Source of the DNA: Bidens hawaiensis
Taxonomy: Eukaryota > Streptophyta > Magnoliopsida > Asterales > Asteraceae
Length of the DNA: 64,000 nt
Direction: 5' to 3'
NCBI GenBank assembly: GCA_021521415.1
Contig: JAIQDT010007369.1
Coordinates: 1 to 64,000, forward strand
How positions within the stretch are numbered: position 1 is the first letter of the stretch; each line of letters starts with the position of its first letter. Positions 46,374 through 58,568 of this stretch are shown one piece after another. Under the pieces are notes generated by a model. The model worked only from the letters and a program-made list of their open reading frames with translations, ran no database searches and was not told the origin of the DNA. A program made the position numbers and the translations under genes.

Positions 46374-47123
46374 TAGGCCTATAAACGAACTGAACGTTTG
46401 GTGAACCATCGTGAACCGTTTAGCGAGAAGTTCGTTTATGTTCATTTATTTAATAAACAAACGAACATTAACAAAAAATTTGTGTTCGTTTAATTAAACG
46501 AACGAACATGAACGCATGTTCTGTTCATTCATCATGAACGTTCGTTTATGTCTGTTTATTTATGTTCATTTATGCATTAATATTAATAGAAAATAATTAA
46601 ATATTATCTAGATAGGTCATATGCTTAAAGGTTTTATATTTGTTAATTTATGTTCATTTAAGTGTTTTCATTTAAGTTCGTTTATATTTGTGTTCATTTA
46701 CGTTTGTTCATACATGTTCATTTATCTTTGTTCAGTTATGTTACTTTAGATTTTAATCAAACAAACACAAATGTCCATTTTTAAATAAACGAACATGAAC
46801 ATAAATATTTGTTCGATTAAGTGTCTGTGTTCTTTTAAAGTTAAATGAACAAACACGAACATGCCATTGTTCGTGTTCATTCGATTCGTTTACAGGCTTT
46901 CATTATTAACATTGATGAATACATCGGTCTCAATCTCTAGGCTCTGCCGATTTTATTTGTGTTCGTGAACCATTCGTGAACACATTAATTCCTTAATGAA
47001 CGAACACAAACATAAAATCTCGTTCGGTAAGTGTTCGTGGACCGTTCGTGAACACGTTATTTACTTAACGAACAAACATGAACAAGGCCTTGTTCGTGTT
47101 CGTTCAGTTCGTTTACAGCCCTA
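46374..47123. mobile_element. hAT-like MITE nested in the retrotransposon leader
   Basis: The ends TAGGCCTATAAACGAACTG and TAGGGCTGTAAACGAACTG (complement) form 20-bp inverted repeats starting YAGGG, a hAT pattern. An 8-bp duplication AGTACCCG/AGTACCAG (one mismatch) flanks it at 46366-46373 and 47124-47131. The inside is full of CGTTCGTGAACA and GTTCATTTA variants, so it can fold on itself. No coding capacity. Confidence 0.75.
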
Positions 47124-47280
47124 AGTACCAGTGTAGGATTAAATCCTATCCGTATCATGTTTAATCATTCAATGATTATATCAGTTGATATTCTTAATTT
47201 TTATACCAATGTTTTCAGTATAAAGTTATTTTGATCAAAGCCTAGGTACACTTAAATACCTAATTTGCTAAAAACGATGG

Positions 47281-47290
47281 CCTGATACCA
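47281..47290 (-). promoter_or_regulatory. Retrotransposon primer-binding site (tRNA-iMet)
   Basis: TGGTATCAGG on the minus strand, 3 bp past the 5' LTR end, matches the first 9 bases expected for initiator tRNA-Met. Confidence 0.75.
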
Positions 47291-47293
47291 ACC

Positions 47294-49453
47294 TGTCACA
47301 CCCCGATCCAGGGCCTGGGTGCGAAACCCGTTAGTTGGTATCCAATTTTGAAAATATATCAGAGTTGCGGGTTTTGTTTTAGCGGAAGTCTTAAAAATAT
47401 AATATTCATTTATAAAATGTCGAGTTTAGAATACCCATTGAATATTGTATAATAAAATATCGGCGGAAGTCTTTTCAGATAAAATATTATTATATTTGAA
47501 AACTTGGGATTTAAATACCCGTTTGATAATTTAAATATCTGTCTTTTTAAAAACATAATTCTAAATAAAATATCAGATCCATCAGATCACCTCTAATGAC
47601 TATATCTTCAATCTTCTATTAGTCTTGCCTGTCAGTTCTATTCTTTTACAGTTCCCTGAAATGTGGGGAAAAATACGTCAGCACACAGCTGGTGAATGAC
47701 GCTAAATCAAATACCATTGTGAATATCAATAATAATACCTTTGTGACAATACTCATTAGGCACCCAACTCAATTGGGTTAAAATTACCCTAAGTAATTGT
47801 ACAATTAATCATATACACAATATCATTTCTCTGAACAGTCCCGTAGACTTCCAGAGGCATGTTTGATGATATGCATGGCCTCAGGGAAACTCCGAGTCAT
47901 CATGTATGTATGGATCCGAACACATGTATACTCTTAATCTGAGTATGCACGTTTCTTATTATTGCAAGACAAAGTTTTAAGGATTCGTAAATCCTATGTA
48001 AATAGTTCAAACTCTAAAAGAGTTATAAAAGTTTGGGGCGTATTCACCTTTTATGATTGTAATCAGTTTTTGACACCGATTCCTATATATTGATCAGTTT
48101 GGTTACTGACCCCTGTCTGTATATCAGTTTCTGTTACTGATTCATGTTTCCGTTTTCATCTTTCAGATTGATTGATTGACTGTTATTTCGGACCTATAGT
48201 ACGAGAATAACATTTGTATAAAGGCCTAGATTAACGATCCAGTTTCAGACCCCGTAGTCTGTTTTGTATAGCTGTAACCTTGACAATTTATTTGTTTGTA
48301 TAAAACAGGTGGACCTTTAGTCCTTTTGTTTGTTTATCAGGTTTCTTCTTCAGGAAGAAACATTTATATCATGTTTCTTCTTCAAGAAGAAGCATTACTT
48401 TAACTATAACCTATGTGAATGAATAGTATGTTTCTTAATCATTAAGAAATACTATTTTAACTATTCCCTTTTGCATGTAAATGATTACGTTTCTTAATCA
48501 TGAAGAAACAATAATTAACCATAACCCTTGCTTATGAGAAGCTATATTATACTTAACAGTTATCAAGGTTCGGGCTATACCCCCAACTTCGGTCTAAGCT
48601 ATTATAATAATAATAAAATAATAACTTAATCAGAACCCCTACCTCTCACAGGTATATAGAGTTAAATGTCTATGACTGATCGAGCGGCACTGCTACTCTA
48701 TATTGCGTACTACAGCTTAAACCGTTAGAGCTTCGGAGCTTGGCACGTTCCACGAGACCGGCACGCAAACCGAGGCTAAGTGTGTGTAAAAGTGTGTGAG
48801 TTGTGAATGTCATGATCCCTCCTTTTATAGCTGAATTTGGGTACCATCGCGTAGCGCGATGGTCCCTTCCTCTAGGGTCAGGCGATTGGCGCATGGCTGC
48901 TGACTCAGCCCTAGCGCCTGCCACGTGTCCCCCCGTTGTGACACGTCTTGCTACGTCATCATAGACCATCGCGTAGCACGATGGTCTTAAGCTTGGGCTC
49001 ATCGCGTAGCGCAATGGGTTCCAGAATTCAGATTTTTATTTTTAGTCCCTCGTCTTTGATAATTTGCCACTTGATCATACTTCCATTTTCCAAAAATACT
49101 AAAGCGGCCCTTGGTGATGCGAGCGTGCGAAGTGCATAGTGCGCCATCAAAACGCTGAATTACGCCCATCGCCCGTGTCCGAGTCCGAGTCGGGTGTTTC
49201 GCACCCTCACTAGGACTATGGAGAGTGGTTAGCCACTTTAAAACATTTATATGAAAACTTGCTTCCTTAAAAAGAGCTTCCATTTCTTTTCTTGTTTCCA
49301 TGTGGGATGGAATTTTCTCATTTTCTTAACATGATATGTTTTCTTTTCTTATTTTATTTTTCCCATGACTTATCTTGAGAATATTTAATCCTTCAACTTT
49401 CAAAGTTGACAACTTTAACACAAAATAAATATTGGTTTTTCCTAGATGTTACA
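47294..49453 (-). repeat. 5' LTR of the gag-only element
   Basis: 2160 bp, minus strand TGTAACATCTAGG...GGGTGTGACA. It carries the same dyads as the 3' LTR: 48845-48861 exact, and two with one change each near 48967 and 49000. It lacks one copy present in the other LTR. Confidence 0.9.
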
Positions 49454-49612
49454 GTACATGTAACAAATTATTAATATTAAAATAATTATTCAAAAATGGT
49501 GGTATCATATTTTTAAGAAAATATGACAATTTGTTTATTTATCAATTATAAATACCACCATCCTTCCATTTTCTAATTCAAACCTCCATCCACTTCCTCG
49601 TTCAAGCATCAA

Positions 49613-52068
49613 ATGTCTTATTCTTTGTCATTCAATCCCTTTGTGGTACAGTTATATTACGGGGGTGAAGTATCATACACACAAGGGGTTGCAATAGGTG
49701 CTCCGGGAACTCGTAGCACTACGTTCTTAGTTACTTATCAGATCAGTTATTTCGAGTTGGTTGACAACATATGTAGATGTGTTCAAATTGACCGTCAATG
49801 TTGTTGTCTAGAGTTAACACTCTACTATGAATACAATGGAGGTTCATATACCTCACATATTCACCAAGAAAGAGATATGTATTTAATATACCAACTAGCT
49901 TCCCTTGTTCCTGGTTACACCTGTAAAATTCATGTGGCACGGACGACGGTAGTTCCATACTTGCAACAACATGAACATGGTAGTTCCTTAACCATTGAAC
50001 ACTGCAATGAAGGTTATTTTACTTCCTTTTTAATTATTTTATTACTCAATAATATGTTGTAAATGCTAATACATAATTTTTTTGTAAGACTCTCCTACTG
50101 AAGAAATTGAAGACACATCAGAGAGTGAACCATCTCTTTCTGAATATGAATCAGAGGACGTCAAAGTAGTCCCTCCTTTGCCTCAACAACAAAGTCATGG
50201 ACTTACCCATTTTCCTGAACTTAATGTTGTTGGTTGAGGAATGGATGAAGACTATATTCCCATGGATAATTTGCGGAAGATGAAATGGAGTTTTGGGACG
50301 AAAAAGATCCAGAAATACGTTTAAATATGTATTTCACTTCAAAAAGCCAAGTTGATTACGCCGTTAGAATGTGGAATATCAACCAAAACAGAGAGATATT
50401 TATGGCAAAAACCCGACCCAAAGTCTTGACAGGGAAATGTAAAAGTATCAAAGAAACAAACAACCATCACGATACCTCTCAACCATGTCTTTGGACATGC
50501 ACGGCAAGAAAATTAAAAGATTCCAATTGTTTCAAAATTACAGCATGGACACAGGCTCACTCATGTTTCACCACTGTTTCTCGTAACAGCAACCGAGCCT
50601 TAAGATCAAAAGTTGTAGCAGCCCACATCCAACAACAAGTTCTTGCAGATGTGTCGTTAGCTGTGAAACAAATTCATTCTCTGATCAAAGAGAAACTGAA
50701 TGGTGATATCACTTACGGCAAGGCTTGGGCAGCTGTCGAAAACATATACGGTAGATGGGATGAAAACTTCCATGAATTACCAAGCTACATAATGGCCCTA
50801 CAACAAGCAAACCGCAGTACCAGTGGTTACATCATCCCTATAGTCCAAGTGACTGCTCAGTATTCAAGTATGTACTTTGGGCATTCCGTCCAAGTATTGA
50901 AGCCTTTAGTTTTTGCATTCCTGTGATCTCTATAGATGCCACTCATCTAAGGTGCACTTACAAGGGAAAAATATTGACGGCGGATTCCAAAAATGCAAAC
51001 AACATGATCTTGCCGATTGCATACGCAATGGTGGTTGAAGAAACAAACGAGAGCTGAAAGTGGTTTCTTCAAAAATTTTCAGAGAACGTTGAAGACCCCC
51101 CAAGGCGAACGCTGTGTGTAATTTCTGACAGGCATGCGGGTATAAAACACGCCATGGATAATTTAGAATCCTGTAAGCAACCCCACTCCTACCATCGATT
51201 TTGTCTAAGGCATGTAAGAAAAAATTTCATGGCGAAGTTCAAGAGTGTGAGCTTGAAAAGAATGTTTTGGGAGATCGGAAGCACAACACAACAAAGAAAG
51301 TATGATCGCACAATAGATGAGCTTAAGGCAACAAATAAAGAAGTGTGGCGGTACCTCCATGGAATAGATAAAACAAAATGGACAGTCCTGTATGACCGTG
51401 GGAATCAACGATGACCTCACCACGCGGAAAGCATGAACAATGTGTTACGTGGTGCCAGGATGCTCCCAATAAAGGCATTAATTGAATATGCCTTTAAAAG
51501 AAAAGTTGAACAATACGCCATACACTACACAACCGCTTATAATTGTTCAACGGACTTTTCTCACCGCATGTGAACAATCTTCCATAATCATGAAATAAGG
51601 GCTCGACAACATAGAGTATACCCTTATTCAGCACGTCATCAAAGGTTCATGGTGGTGACATCCCTACAAACATCGGACGAATTTAGCTACAGTCCTTATA
51701 TAGTAGAATTCCAAGAAAGAACCTGCTCGTGTGGTAAGTGGTAAATTTGTCGGTTCCCGTGTAGCCATGCAATTGCTGTTTGCCACCACATACGTGAAAG
51801 TCCAAGAAAAACTGCTGATCCAAGGTTTTATACAGAAACATACCATGCACAATACAGCAACCAGTTTTCGATGCCTCATAAACAAGATTGGATGTACGCC
51901 GGTTGGCGAATTCATGGGGACCCATCGAAGATAACTATCATAAGGGGAAGACGGCGTGCGAGGAGGATGCATAACGAGATGAACGCCAGCTGCGCTGAGA
52001 AAAGGACGGGTCGTTGGTGTTCTGGTTGTAAAACAACGGGTCACAGGATTAACAATTGTCCAAACTGA
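49613..52068 (+). pseudogene. MuDR-type transposase, second copy (inverted)
   Basis: ATG at 49613; exon 1 to about 50009, an intron ending TTTTGTAAG at about 50093, then a long exon 2. A stop follows LNVVG at about 50238. A 213-codon open stretch (50285-50926) covers the DNA-binding domain and the start of the transposase. The second catalytic motif reads ISDRHAGI here, so the aspartate lost in the left copy is kept. The SWIM zinc finger (CSC...CSH) near 51725-51775 contains a stop, and the CCHC knuckle (CSGCKTTGHRINNC) is at 52017-52058. Several further stops; not functional. Confidence 0.85.
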
Positions 52069-52399
52069 AAAAATTAATTATTGTATATTTTTTATCATGT
52101 ATTTGAGTTTCTATTTGTTTTATTTCATGTTTTTAATATTAGTAGTGCTTTTCAGTGTATTTTATTACATGGTTCACGTTTTTAATATTATTATTGTTTT
52201 TCATTTTATTTTATTTCATATTTTTAATATTATTACTACTTTTATAAAACATGTACTTTACATTTCAATTTATAAAACATCTACTTTTATAAAACTATTC
52301 AAAATTCAATGTAAGTTACAAACCGCTTTTTGCAATGACGGATTACATATTTCACTTCCTCCTAAACCGCTATCAGGGATAGCGGATTAACCTATTTCC

Positions 52400-52831
52400 T
52401 TTTTTTTTTTTTTTTACCAACCCATTAACCTAATTTTATTTCTAAAATACACCTTTTTGAAAAAAATTTCTCTTTACCACCGTTAACCTGAGAAGAAAAT
52501 TAAACAAAGAAAATATTAGAACTCGTGACCAACAACATCAAATTCTTTATTTCAGTAAGGCCATGAGAGTTAAAACAAGATGATGCAGAATTCAAAGCTT
52601 ATACTTAACAATCTAACATTCAAGCAATACCGCAGCTACTAGGCATATTAATCCCCGCTTACAATCTCTTCAAGACTTTGTATCATCTTCCTAAAACCAG
52701 TACAGTAGCAAGAAACCGTTAATAAACAAACATGTGGAAAAACTAAAAAGAAAAAGGGTCCAACTTAACGAAAAAGAATTACAAAGTGTTATAAATGGGA
52801 AAAAAATGACACTCGTGACTGTAACTCACCC
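52400..52831. other. AT-rich DNA, nothing recognised
   Basis: Starts with a poly-T tract at about 52403-52416. No open frame with family features, no terminal repeats found. Confidence 0.6.
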
Positions 52832-52834
52832 TAA

Positions 52835-53808
52835 GGTTATGTACGGTTCAAGGATTTGGAAGTAATTCTAAGCAATGGGATTTTAAATACCATGAATTGA
52901 TATGTTCGTTTCATTAAATGAAAGAATGGGAATAGAACTAAATCCCATCAAATCTCACATTTCATGAAATTTTAAAATCCCACCTATTTTATAATGGAAA
53001 ATAAAGGATTATCTTATTAATCCTAACCTACCGTCGCTCACATCCTTCTTCACCACTTGCTCCACCGCCGCGCTCCACCACCATGCTCCACCGCTGTTCT
53101 CCACCACCGTGAACCATCGTCGTGCTCCTCCACTGCCGTGCTCCTCCGTCACAATCTCTTTAATTTAATCTAACATCCATCCAAGTGCTAATTTCATTTT
53201 CATTAAAAACCCATTAATTAATTTTTTCTACAATTATGGGAGAAGAAGTCAGAATCGCCGACTGCCACGTCACTGGCGGCGACGACGGCAACGGCGGCGG
53301 CAGAGTTACGGAGTGGGAGGCCGGGCTACCGAACGCCGCAGATTTACCGCCGCTGTCTCAGTTTCTGATATCTCCGGAGCTGGCATCGGCTTTCATCATC
53401 ACGGCAGAGCCTAACCGGAGTATGATCGATGTCGATCGGGCTTCTCGTGACACTTTGTGGACTCTCCGACGGCGGTCGCAGCCTCATGTCATGACAAAAT
53501 CAATGATTTCAAATCGGTTAGTGATGATAGAGAAGAAGAGATTGTTCTGCAAGGTGAGGAGAATGTCGATCTGACTCGTGACGGTTCACCGTTGAGGAAA
53601 TTACAGAGTTACAGAGTGGGAGGCCGACAGCGACGACGTCGGTAGAGTTACGGAGGAAATTAAAAAGAGTTGAAGAAGATTCCAATTCCAATACATATTA
53701 ACCAACCAAACACGTGATAGGTATTCTCAAACATTCCATACCATTCCAATTTCAATTTCAATTCCAATTCCAAATCCTTTAAAAAAAGTCCGTGAAACAA
53801 ACGCGCCA
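52835..53808 (+). mobile_element. Harbinger-like non-autonomous element with a captured gene fragment
   Basis: Both outer parts match the element at 58569-59343 (inverted): a left block with GGGATTTTAAATACCATGAATTG and a right block of CCAATTCCAATTCCAA repeats ending AAACAAACGCGCC. TAA flanks both ends (52832-52834 and 53809-53811), consistent with a 3-bp TAA/TTA target. The middle is GC-rich and differs from the other copy. It holds CCACCGCCG-type trinucleotide repeats (53040-53150) and a LUX-like fragment. Confidence 0.6.
53236..53645 (+). pseudogene. LUX: 5' fragment of a LUX/PCL1-like GARP transcription factor gene
   Basis: The ATG at 53236 begins MGEEVRIADCHVTGGDD, followed by VTEWEAGLPNAADLPPLSQ and PELASAF, the conserved N-terminus of LUX ARRHYTHMO/PCL1/BOA evening-complex proteins. 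At about 53465 the frame shifts to the next frame, where an acidic DDREEEIVLQ stretch suits the region before the GARP DNA-binding domain. The GARP domain is absent, so the product could not bind DNA. About 20 to 70 bp of likely 5' UTR also came along. GC content is higher than in the surroundings. It sits inside a TE, so it is a captured fragment, not a host locus. Confidence 0.65.
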
Positions 53809-53811
53809 TAA

Positions 53812-55324
53812 CTTTCTTCCTGGAATTCCATTCCTTTACTCCATATTTCTGACGCTTAACCTACCATATACAAAAATACGTACAAGAAAATAAAGTGTTT
53901 ATTATTTATCATAAAAAAGGGAGAAAATAGCATCAATTAAAGTAATGGCAAAAAAAATACATCAGCTTAGTCCTCTCCACAAAGTTATCCTTATCACAGT
54001 AAGCCTTATTTTGCAACTTCCCACCAATAGTCCTAACATTCATGAACAAGCCAACACTTCTACCACAAGTAGGATGAAATGTGTAGACATATATACACCC
54101 TTGAAGACCGTGTTCATGCAATCAATAGGTTTCACTTACCCCTTTTTGAATCTTGATTTTAGAGTAAACTGGATCATAAAAATGAAACACATGAGCTACT
54201 CAAGGTCGACTTGTTCAAAACTCGAATCAAGCCAATTGTGGCTCATTTAATAAATGAGCATGAGCATGAGCATGAGCATGAGCATGAGCCCGAGCATGAG
54301 CCCGAGCTTAACATGTCAAGCTTGGCTCAGCTCGTTTACACCTTTATTCATTAGGATATAAAACATTACAACATAATGGAAGAACTTAAGCTTCTATAAG
54401 ACACAAAAAAAAATATCTAAACTCATAGAATTAAAATTATTCTCTCGTAGGGCCGTTTCAACCATTTTGAGGGCCAAAGCAAACTGATATTTTAATTATA
54501 TAATATGATGGTACCTGGTAAGTATTGACAATCACAATTCCCATCGTTAAGTTTGAAGGAACTTGTAATTCTTCCCAACCCCAAATCACCAAATTTTAAT
54601 TCGGGTAAAAAGGAAAAACAATATGACCTAGCAAACTAAATTTATGTAAGTTTTAATATGTCTTAATAAAATGTTTTTACAAACAATAAGATCAAACATT
54701 ACCAAATAGGGCTGAGGCATTCATATGAGCATTTGTATACATTTAATACATGGCTCTCCATTACAAAATTAAAAATGTTGCTATTTAACCTTTTATAGCG
54801 TAAATTATGAAGAAATGGGGCAAATTAACTAATGAAAGAGACTAGTATGAAGTAGAACCAATCTCCTGTGTTCATACTTCAAATTTGAATTCCATTTTAT
54901 AAAACTCAAACAAATTACAGGTTGTTTCTCAGATAAAACGTAAGGTTCACATCAATTTTGGAGTTTAATTCATATGTTTGATAAACTATATCATTCAATT
55001 TTCAATGATCCTATGCAACGTATATCATGCTAACAATTCTAATTATATGTAACTCGAAAATCAATCATATTAATAACTATAAAGATAAAAAACATACAAA
55101 TAAAACAAAATTGAGATATCCAAACCTGTTTTAGCAATAATTGTTCAATCTGGCTTCAAGCCTGAGTCGGACAAAACATTAAAAACCTGGCGGGCATAAA
55201 AAGTTTCATCTTCTTCATTCAAGTAATGACCAATTCTTGCAATTTCTACTCCATCCATATTAGATAGCATGGTGTGTTGTACTGATATAAACTTGGGCGG
55301 TATTTTGAGAGAATTGGCGGGGTG
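53812..55324. other. Intergenic AT-rich DNA, no gene
   Basis: Only short frames without family features. A GAGCAT hexamer microsatellite is at about 54254-54305. The block GGGCCGTTTCAACCATTTTGAGGG (cited in part) near 54450 may be a decayed transposon, but no partner end is seen. Confidence 0.5.
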
Positions 55325-55532
55325 TTTAATTTTTTCTTTTTTGGATTAAAAGATGACATGCATATATGACACACACGGTTATTTTTTACATTTATGACGC
55401 TGGATAGATGGCATACAAAAATAAGTGTCATAAATCCTTTAAATTTTAAAAAATATGATTTTTTTTTAATGGCACGCACATTTGCGCGTCATAAATCGTC
55501 GCATGTCATTAAAAGCCTTTTTTCTACTAGTG
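55325..55532. mobile_element. CACTA transposon terminus
   Basis: Ends TTTTTTCTACTAGTG at 55532, the complement of the CACTAGTAGAAAAAA end found in many plant CACTA elements. Subterminal TGTCATAAAT/GCGTCATAAATCG motifs recur at about 55390-55510 as expected. The other end is not visible in the window, so this is a fragment or an end of a rearranged element. Confidence 0.6.
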
Positions 55533-55930
55533 ATGCTAGGGTTTTGTTTGACTCAGATGCGAACCAAAGTTTTAAAGATTATAACTTTGGTAGTGTATTA
55601 AATGAGTTTACAAAATTAGATAAACCCTTATACATAGGAACGACTAATTGTGACCTAGTAGGAATTTCCGATGTCTTAGAAAATGGAAGAATCGTGTTAG
55701 CGGGATACATAATACATGTCCAATTATTGCCTATGGCATTGGCTGGTTTGATATAGTCTTAGGGTATGGACTGGTTTTGATTGCCCAGCCCTATCAACTG
55801 TAATAAAAAGACAATAAAACTCTAAACAGCAGATGAAAGAACAATTCATATAGGAGACAAAGATGACGGTAAAGTTAACATAATCTCTATGATTAAAGCT
55901 AGAAATGCCTACGTCAAGGATGCCTAGCAT
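55533..55930 (+). pseudogene. Ty3 retrotransposon protease fragment
   Basis: Reads ARVLFDSDANQSF where Ty3 proteases have LFDSGAxxSF; so the Gly of the DSGA active site is Asp here. Further on, LPMALAGL and GMDWF fit the expected C-terminal half, with stops between. A KAR(N)AYV block at about 55890 matches the linker to RT. No RT follows. Confidence 0.65.
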
Positions 55931-57237
55931 TTATGGCCTAGTTGGTATCACACTCGGCCTCAAGGCCTAGACGTATGACTAATAGTTGGTAAAGGTTTTG
56001 TTGATTCATGTAGGAATACTAAGGTATTAGTTTTTATATAAGCCTGTAATAACGTAGATTTTTTCTGGTTGTGAGATTTAATAAAAATTATAGCGCAATT
56101 TTGTTGCTAGATTCAGAAATCAAACACGAAGGGAGAGTATATTATGAGGGGTGTTGGTTATATGTGTAGATTAAAAGGTGAAGTGATGCCGAGCTAGACG
56201 ATTCTTTATATTAAAACAAGGTACCGAGACTCGTCTAAGGTATCAATCTCGAACCTATATCAGTCTTGGAAGTTAGATTCTTAGGGTTTAAGCTTAGAAA
56301 TACTACTATTTTGAGAAGTTGAATTTTATGCAAGTGCTTGCATGAGAATTGTTTAGGGACAAACAATGTTCATGTGTGACGCAGCTTGTTTCCCGTTTGT
56401 CTTTCATACATAATGGAAGGAATATGAAAGGAAACGAGCACATAGATCGAATAGATGAAGTAAGAGGATTTTACTAGACCATGCACGGCCTGTGGGAACT
56501 CACAGACACAATGAGCGTGCCCTAATTCATCATTGTGCGAACAGAAAGTCAACTCGAACTCAAGATCCACTAAAAATATATGCACGCTCCATGGAAGGCC
56601 CAGAGCCCATAGTTCGCGTTCAGATCGCAAAACCTATTAAAAAACCCATAAGTGTTTTGACGACTGAAAACTAAGTGAGAAGAAAGGAGACGACTGTGGA
56701 AGGCTAAGACACGATTTTGGGGCTGTAATCACCATCATTAACATCAAACAAGGCACGGATGATCAGGAATCGAAGATCTAACCTTTAGTTAGCACGCAAG
56801 CTCTCACTATGTGATTGAATATTTGTATTTTCAATTATCTAAACATGTTTATCATGTTTTTGATGATTACTAGTGCTTTGAACTTGTTAATGGATAGCTA
56901 ACCGCTTAATAGCCACTTAGGCATGATAGCCTTTGTTGAATGATTTGTTTATGAATGTTTTACTATGATTGTGTGATTTCTAATATTTGTTATTGATGAA
57001 CTTGTCTATTTTTACATAAGATGTATTGAGCTTTTGAGTTGCTTGTGTGGTTGGATCTAGCATTCTGGGAAGTTATGCATGTATGTTTAGATTCAGTTTA
57101 TCTTTAGACTTTCGGTTATATGTCGATCGTTAACTTGGGGCGGCAATCTCTAGTGCGTAAACAATTAAACAATTTGATTGGTGGGTTAAATATGTGAACT
57201 ACCTACTAGGAAAGATCTGAATAAAGGGTATAAAAAC
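55931..57237. other. Intergenic DNA, no gene recognised
   Basis: Short frames only. The parts at 55960-56330 look like decayed retrotransposon sequence continuing from the protease fragment; the rest shows no family signal. Confidence 0.45.
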
Positions 57238-57344
57238 CAATGTTTTGAAACCAGGACCGGCCGGTGGGGACCTGGTATGGATTCCAATCCGGTTCGCATC
57301 ATTATTAAGTTATCAAAAAACCCGGCTGGGTTTGGCGGTTTGCA

Positions 57345-57600
57345 GTCCGACCGGAACCAGTGAACCGCCGGTTGAACCGGTAAACCATCTTTTTTTAATT
57401 AGATCAATTGCAGTCCGACCGGAACCAGGAACCAGTGAACCGCCTGTTGAACCGGTAAACCATCTTTTTTTAATTAGATCAATTGCAGTCCGACCGGAAC
57501 CAGTGAACATCTTTTTTTAATTAGATCAATTGCAGTCCGACCGGAACCAGTGAACCGCCGGTTGAACCGGTAAACCATCTTTTTTTAATTAGATCAAAAA
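57345..57600. repeat. Four-copy minisatellite (55-75 bp)
   Basis: The unit GCAGTCCGACCGGAACCAGT, then GAACCGCCGGTTGAACCGG and TTTTTTTAATTAGATCAA, occurs four times. The third copy lacks the middle part and the second has an extra GGAACCA. Confidence 0.85.
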
Positions 57601-57847
57601 TATTGTATATCGTGGGAATCGAACCCTGGCCATTCTGTTGGTGAACACTTGGTGAAAACCCCCTAGCAACCAACCAAGGCTCTCTAATGCTTCTCTAGAT
57701 GAAACAAAAGTGATATATATTTGAAAAGAATTATAAATGGACTTCAATTTTTGTTTGAACAGCTTGTAAATGCCTAAATGGAGTTATTGATATGAAAATT
57801 GGTAATTACTATTTTTTAATAGGGTGTGTGTATATATATATGTATAC

Positions 57848-58169
57848 AGGCAAAGTATAGAATGAAAATCCACTTGAGTTGTGAAAACACGTGAAAACCC
57901 TATGTAACATCGTTATTTTTTTTTTGTTACATGTAATATATGTTGTTACCTTTAATACAAAATATCGAAAACATAAAAAAAATATTTTGCTATTTTTTTA
58001 CATTTTTTTATATGTTTTCAGGTGAGAGAAAATGTAAAAGTTAATTTACATTTTTTTATTAACTTTAATTGTGAACCAAAAGATTTAATCTTTAATTAAA
58101 AACATGTTGTTAAGAATGAGTTTCTAGAGTTTTTACAACTCAAGAGGGTTTTTATTCTAACCTAACCCT
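57848..58169. mobile_element. (TA)n-associated MITE, copy 2
   Basis: Inverted relative to 33993-34329, with the same AGGCAAAGTATAG and CCTAACCCT ends and matching subterminal blocks. Followed by (TA)n then (TG)n at 58170-58210. It has inserted in the hAT-like element. Confidence 0.75.
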
Positions 58170-58568
58170 ATATATATATATATATATATGTTTGTGTGTG
58201 TGTGCGTGTGTGTATTATTTATGACGTCATCCGGGTCAAACACCGGTCCACCCTCCCGGGTCAGTCCGACCTTTGATCCGGTAAAGCGTCCGGGTCAACA
58301 TCCGGGCCGGGTCTGAAAACATTGATAAAAACTAGTTAGGATTTTCTTTGAATAAATCTGTATGTGTTGTAAATTACAAGATGTTGGCCTATAAGAACCC
58401 AACTAGGAGGTGATCTTGAATCACAAAAGATAGGTGATATCACTTTCTACTTGTATTTGGTTAGATATGTATGTTTATAGCCTAGATTTCTGAATTCTCA
58501 TGATTAACGTGGTTGGATCTGATTAACAATATTGATTGTTGAGACGGTTTCATTACTAAATTCATTTA

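Larger units (their letters stand above)
41141..49453 (-). mobile_element. Gag-only LTR retrotransposon, 8.3 kb
   Basis: Two direct LTRs (41141-43332 and 47294-49453) flank 4 kb of internal DNA with a gag but no pol. Target duplication is GTACC/GTACA (41136-41140 and 49454-49458, one mismatch). The element reads on the minus strand. It interrupts the stretch between the PMD and MULE genes. It fits the TR-GAG/LARD type of non-autonomous retrotransposon, which needs another element's enzymes. LTR differences are visible throughout, so it is not recent. Confidence 0.9.
57238..58324. mobile_element. hAT-like non-autonomous element
   Basis: Ends CAATGTTTTGAAACC and the complement of CAATGTTTTCAGACC, flanked by a perfect 8-bp duplication ATAAAAAC (57230-57237 and 58325-58332). 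CAATG fits the hAT terminal pattern YARNG. The inside has a minisatellite (57345-57600), GC-rich CCGGGTCAA repeats near the right end, and a nested (TA)n-associated MITE. No transposase. Confidence 0.8.

Noticed and set aside
1..52400. One giant inverted duplication of the whole region
   Set aside because: MULE arms look more diverged than EPRV arms and the left PMD is not interrupted at the site where the right one is, so a single event is not supported by what I can see.
53945..54250. 101-residue open frame
   Set aside because: No family features, biased composition and a repeat downstream; likely chance.
57605..57640. Possible tRNA T-arm (GGGAATCGAACCC)
   Set aside because: The motif matches a tRNA T-loop complement, but no acceptor stem, D-arm or anticodon arm is found around it, and it lies within a hAT-like element.
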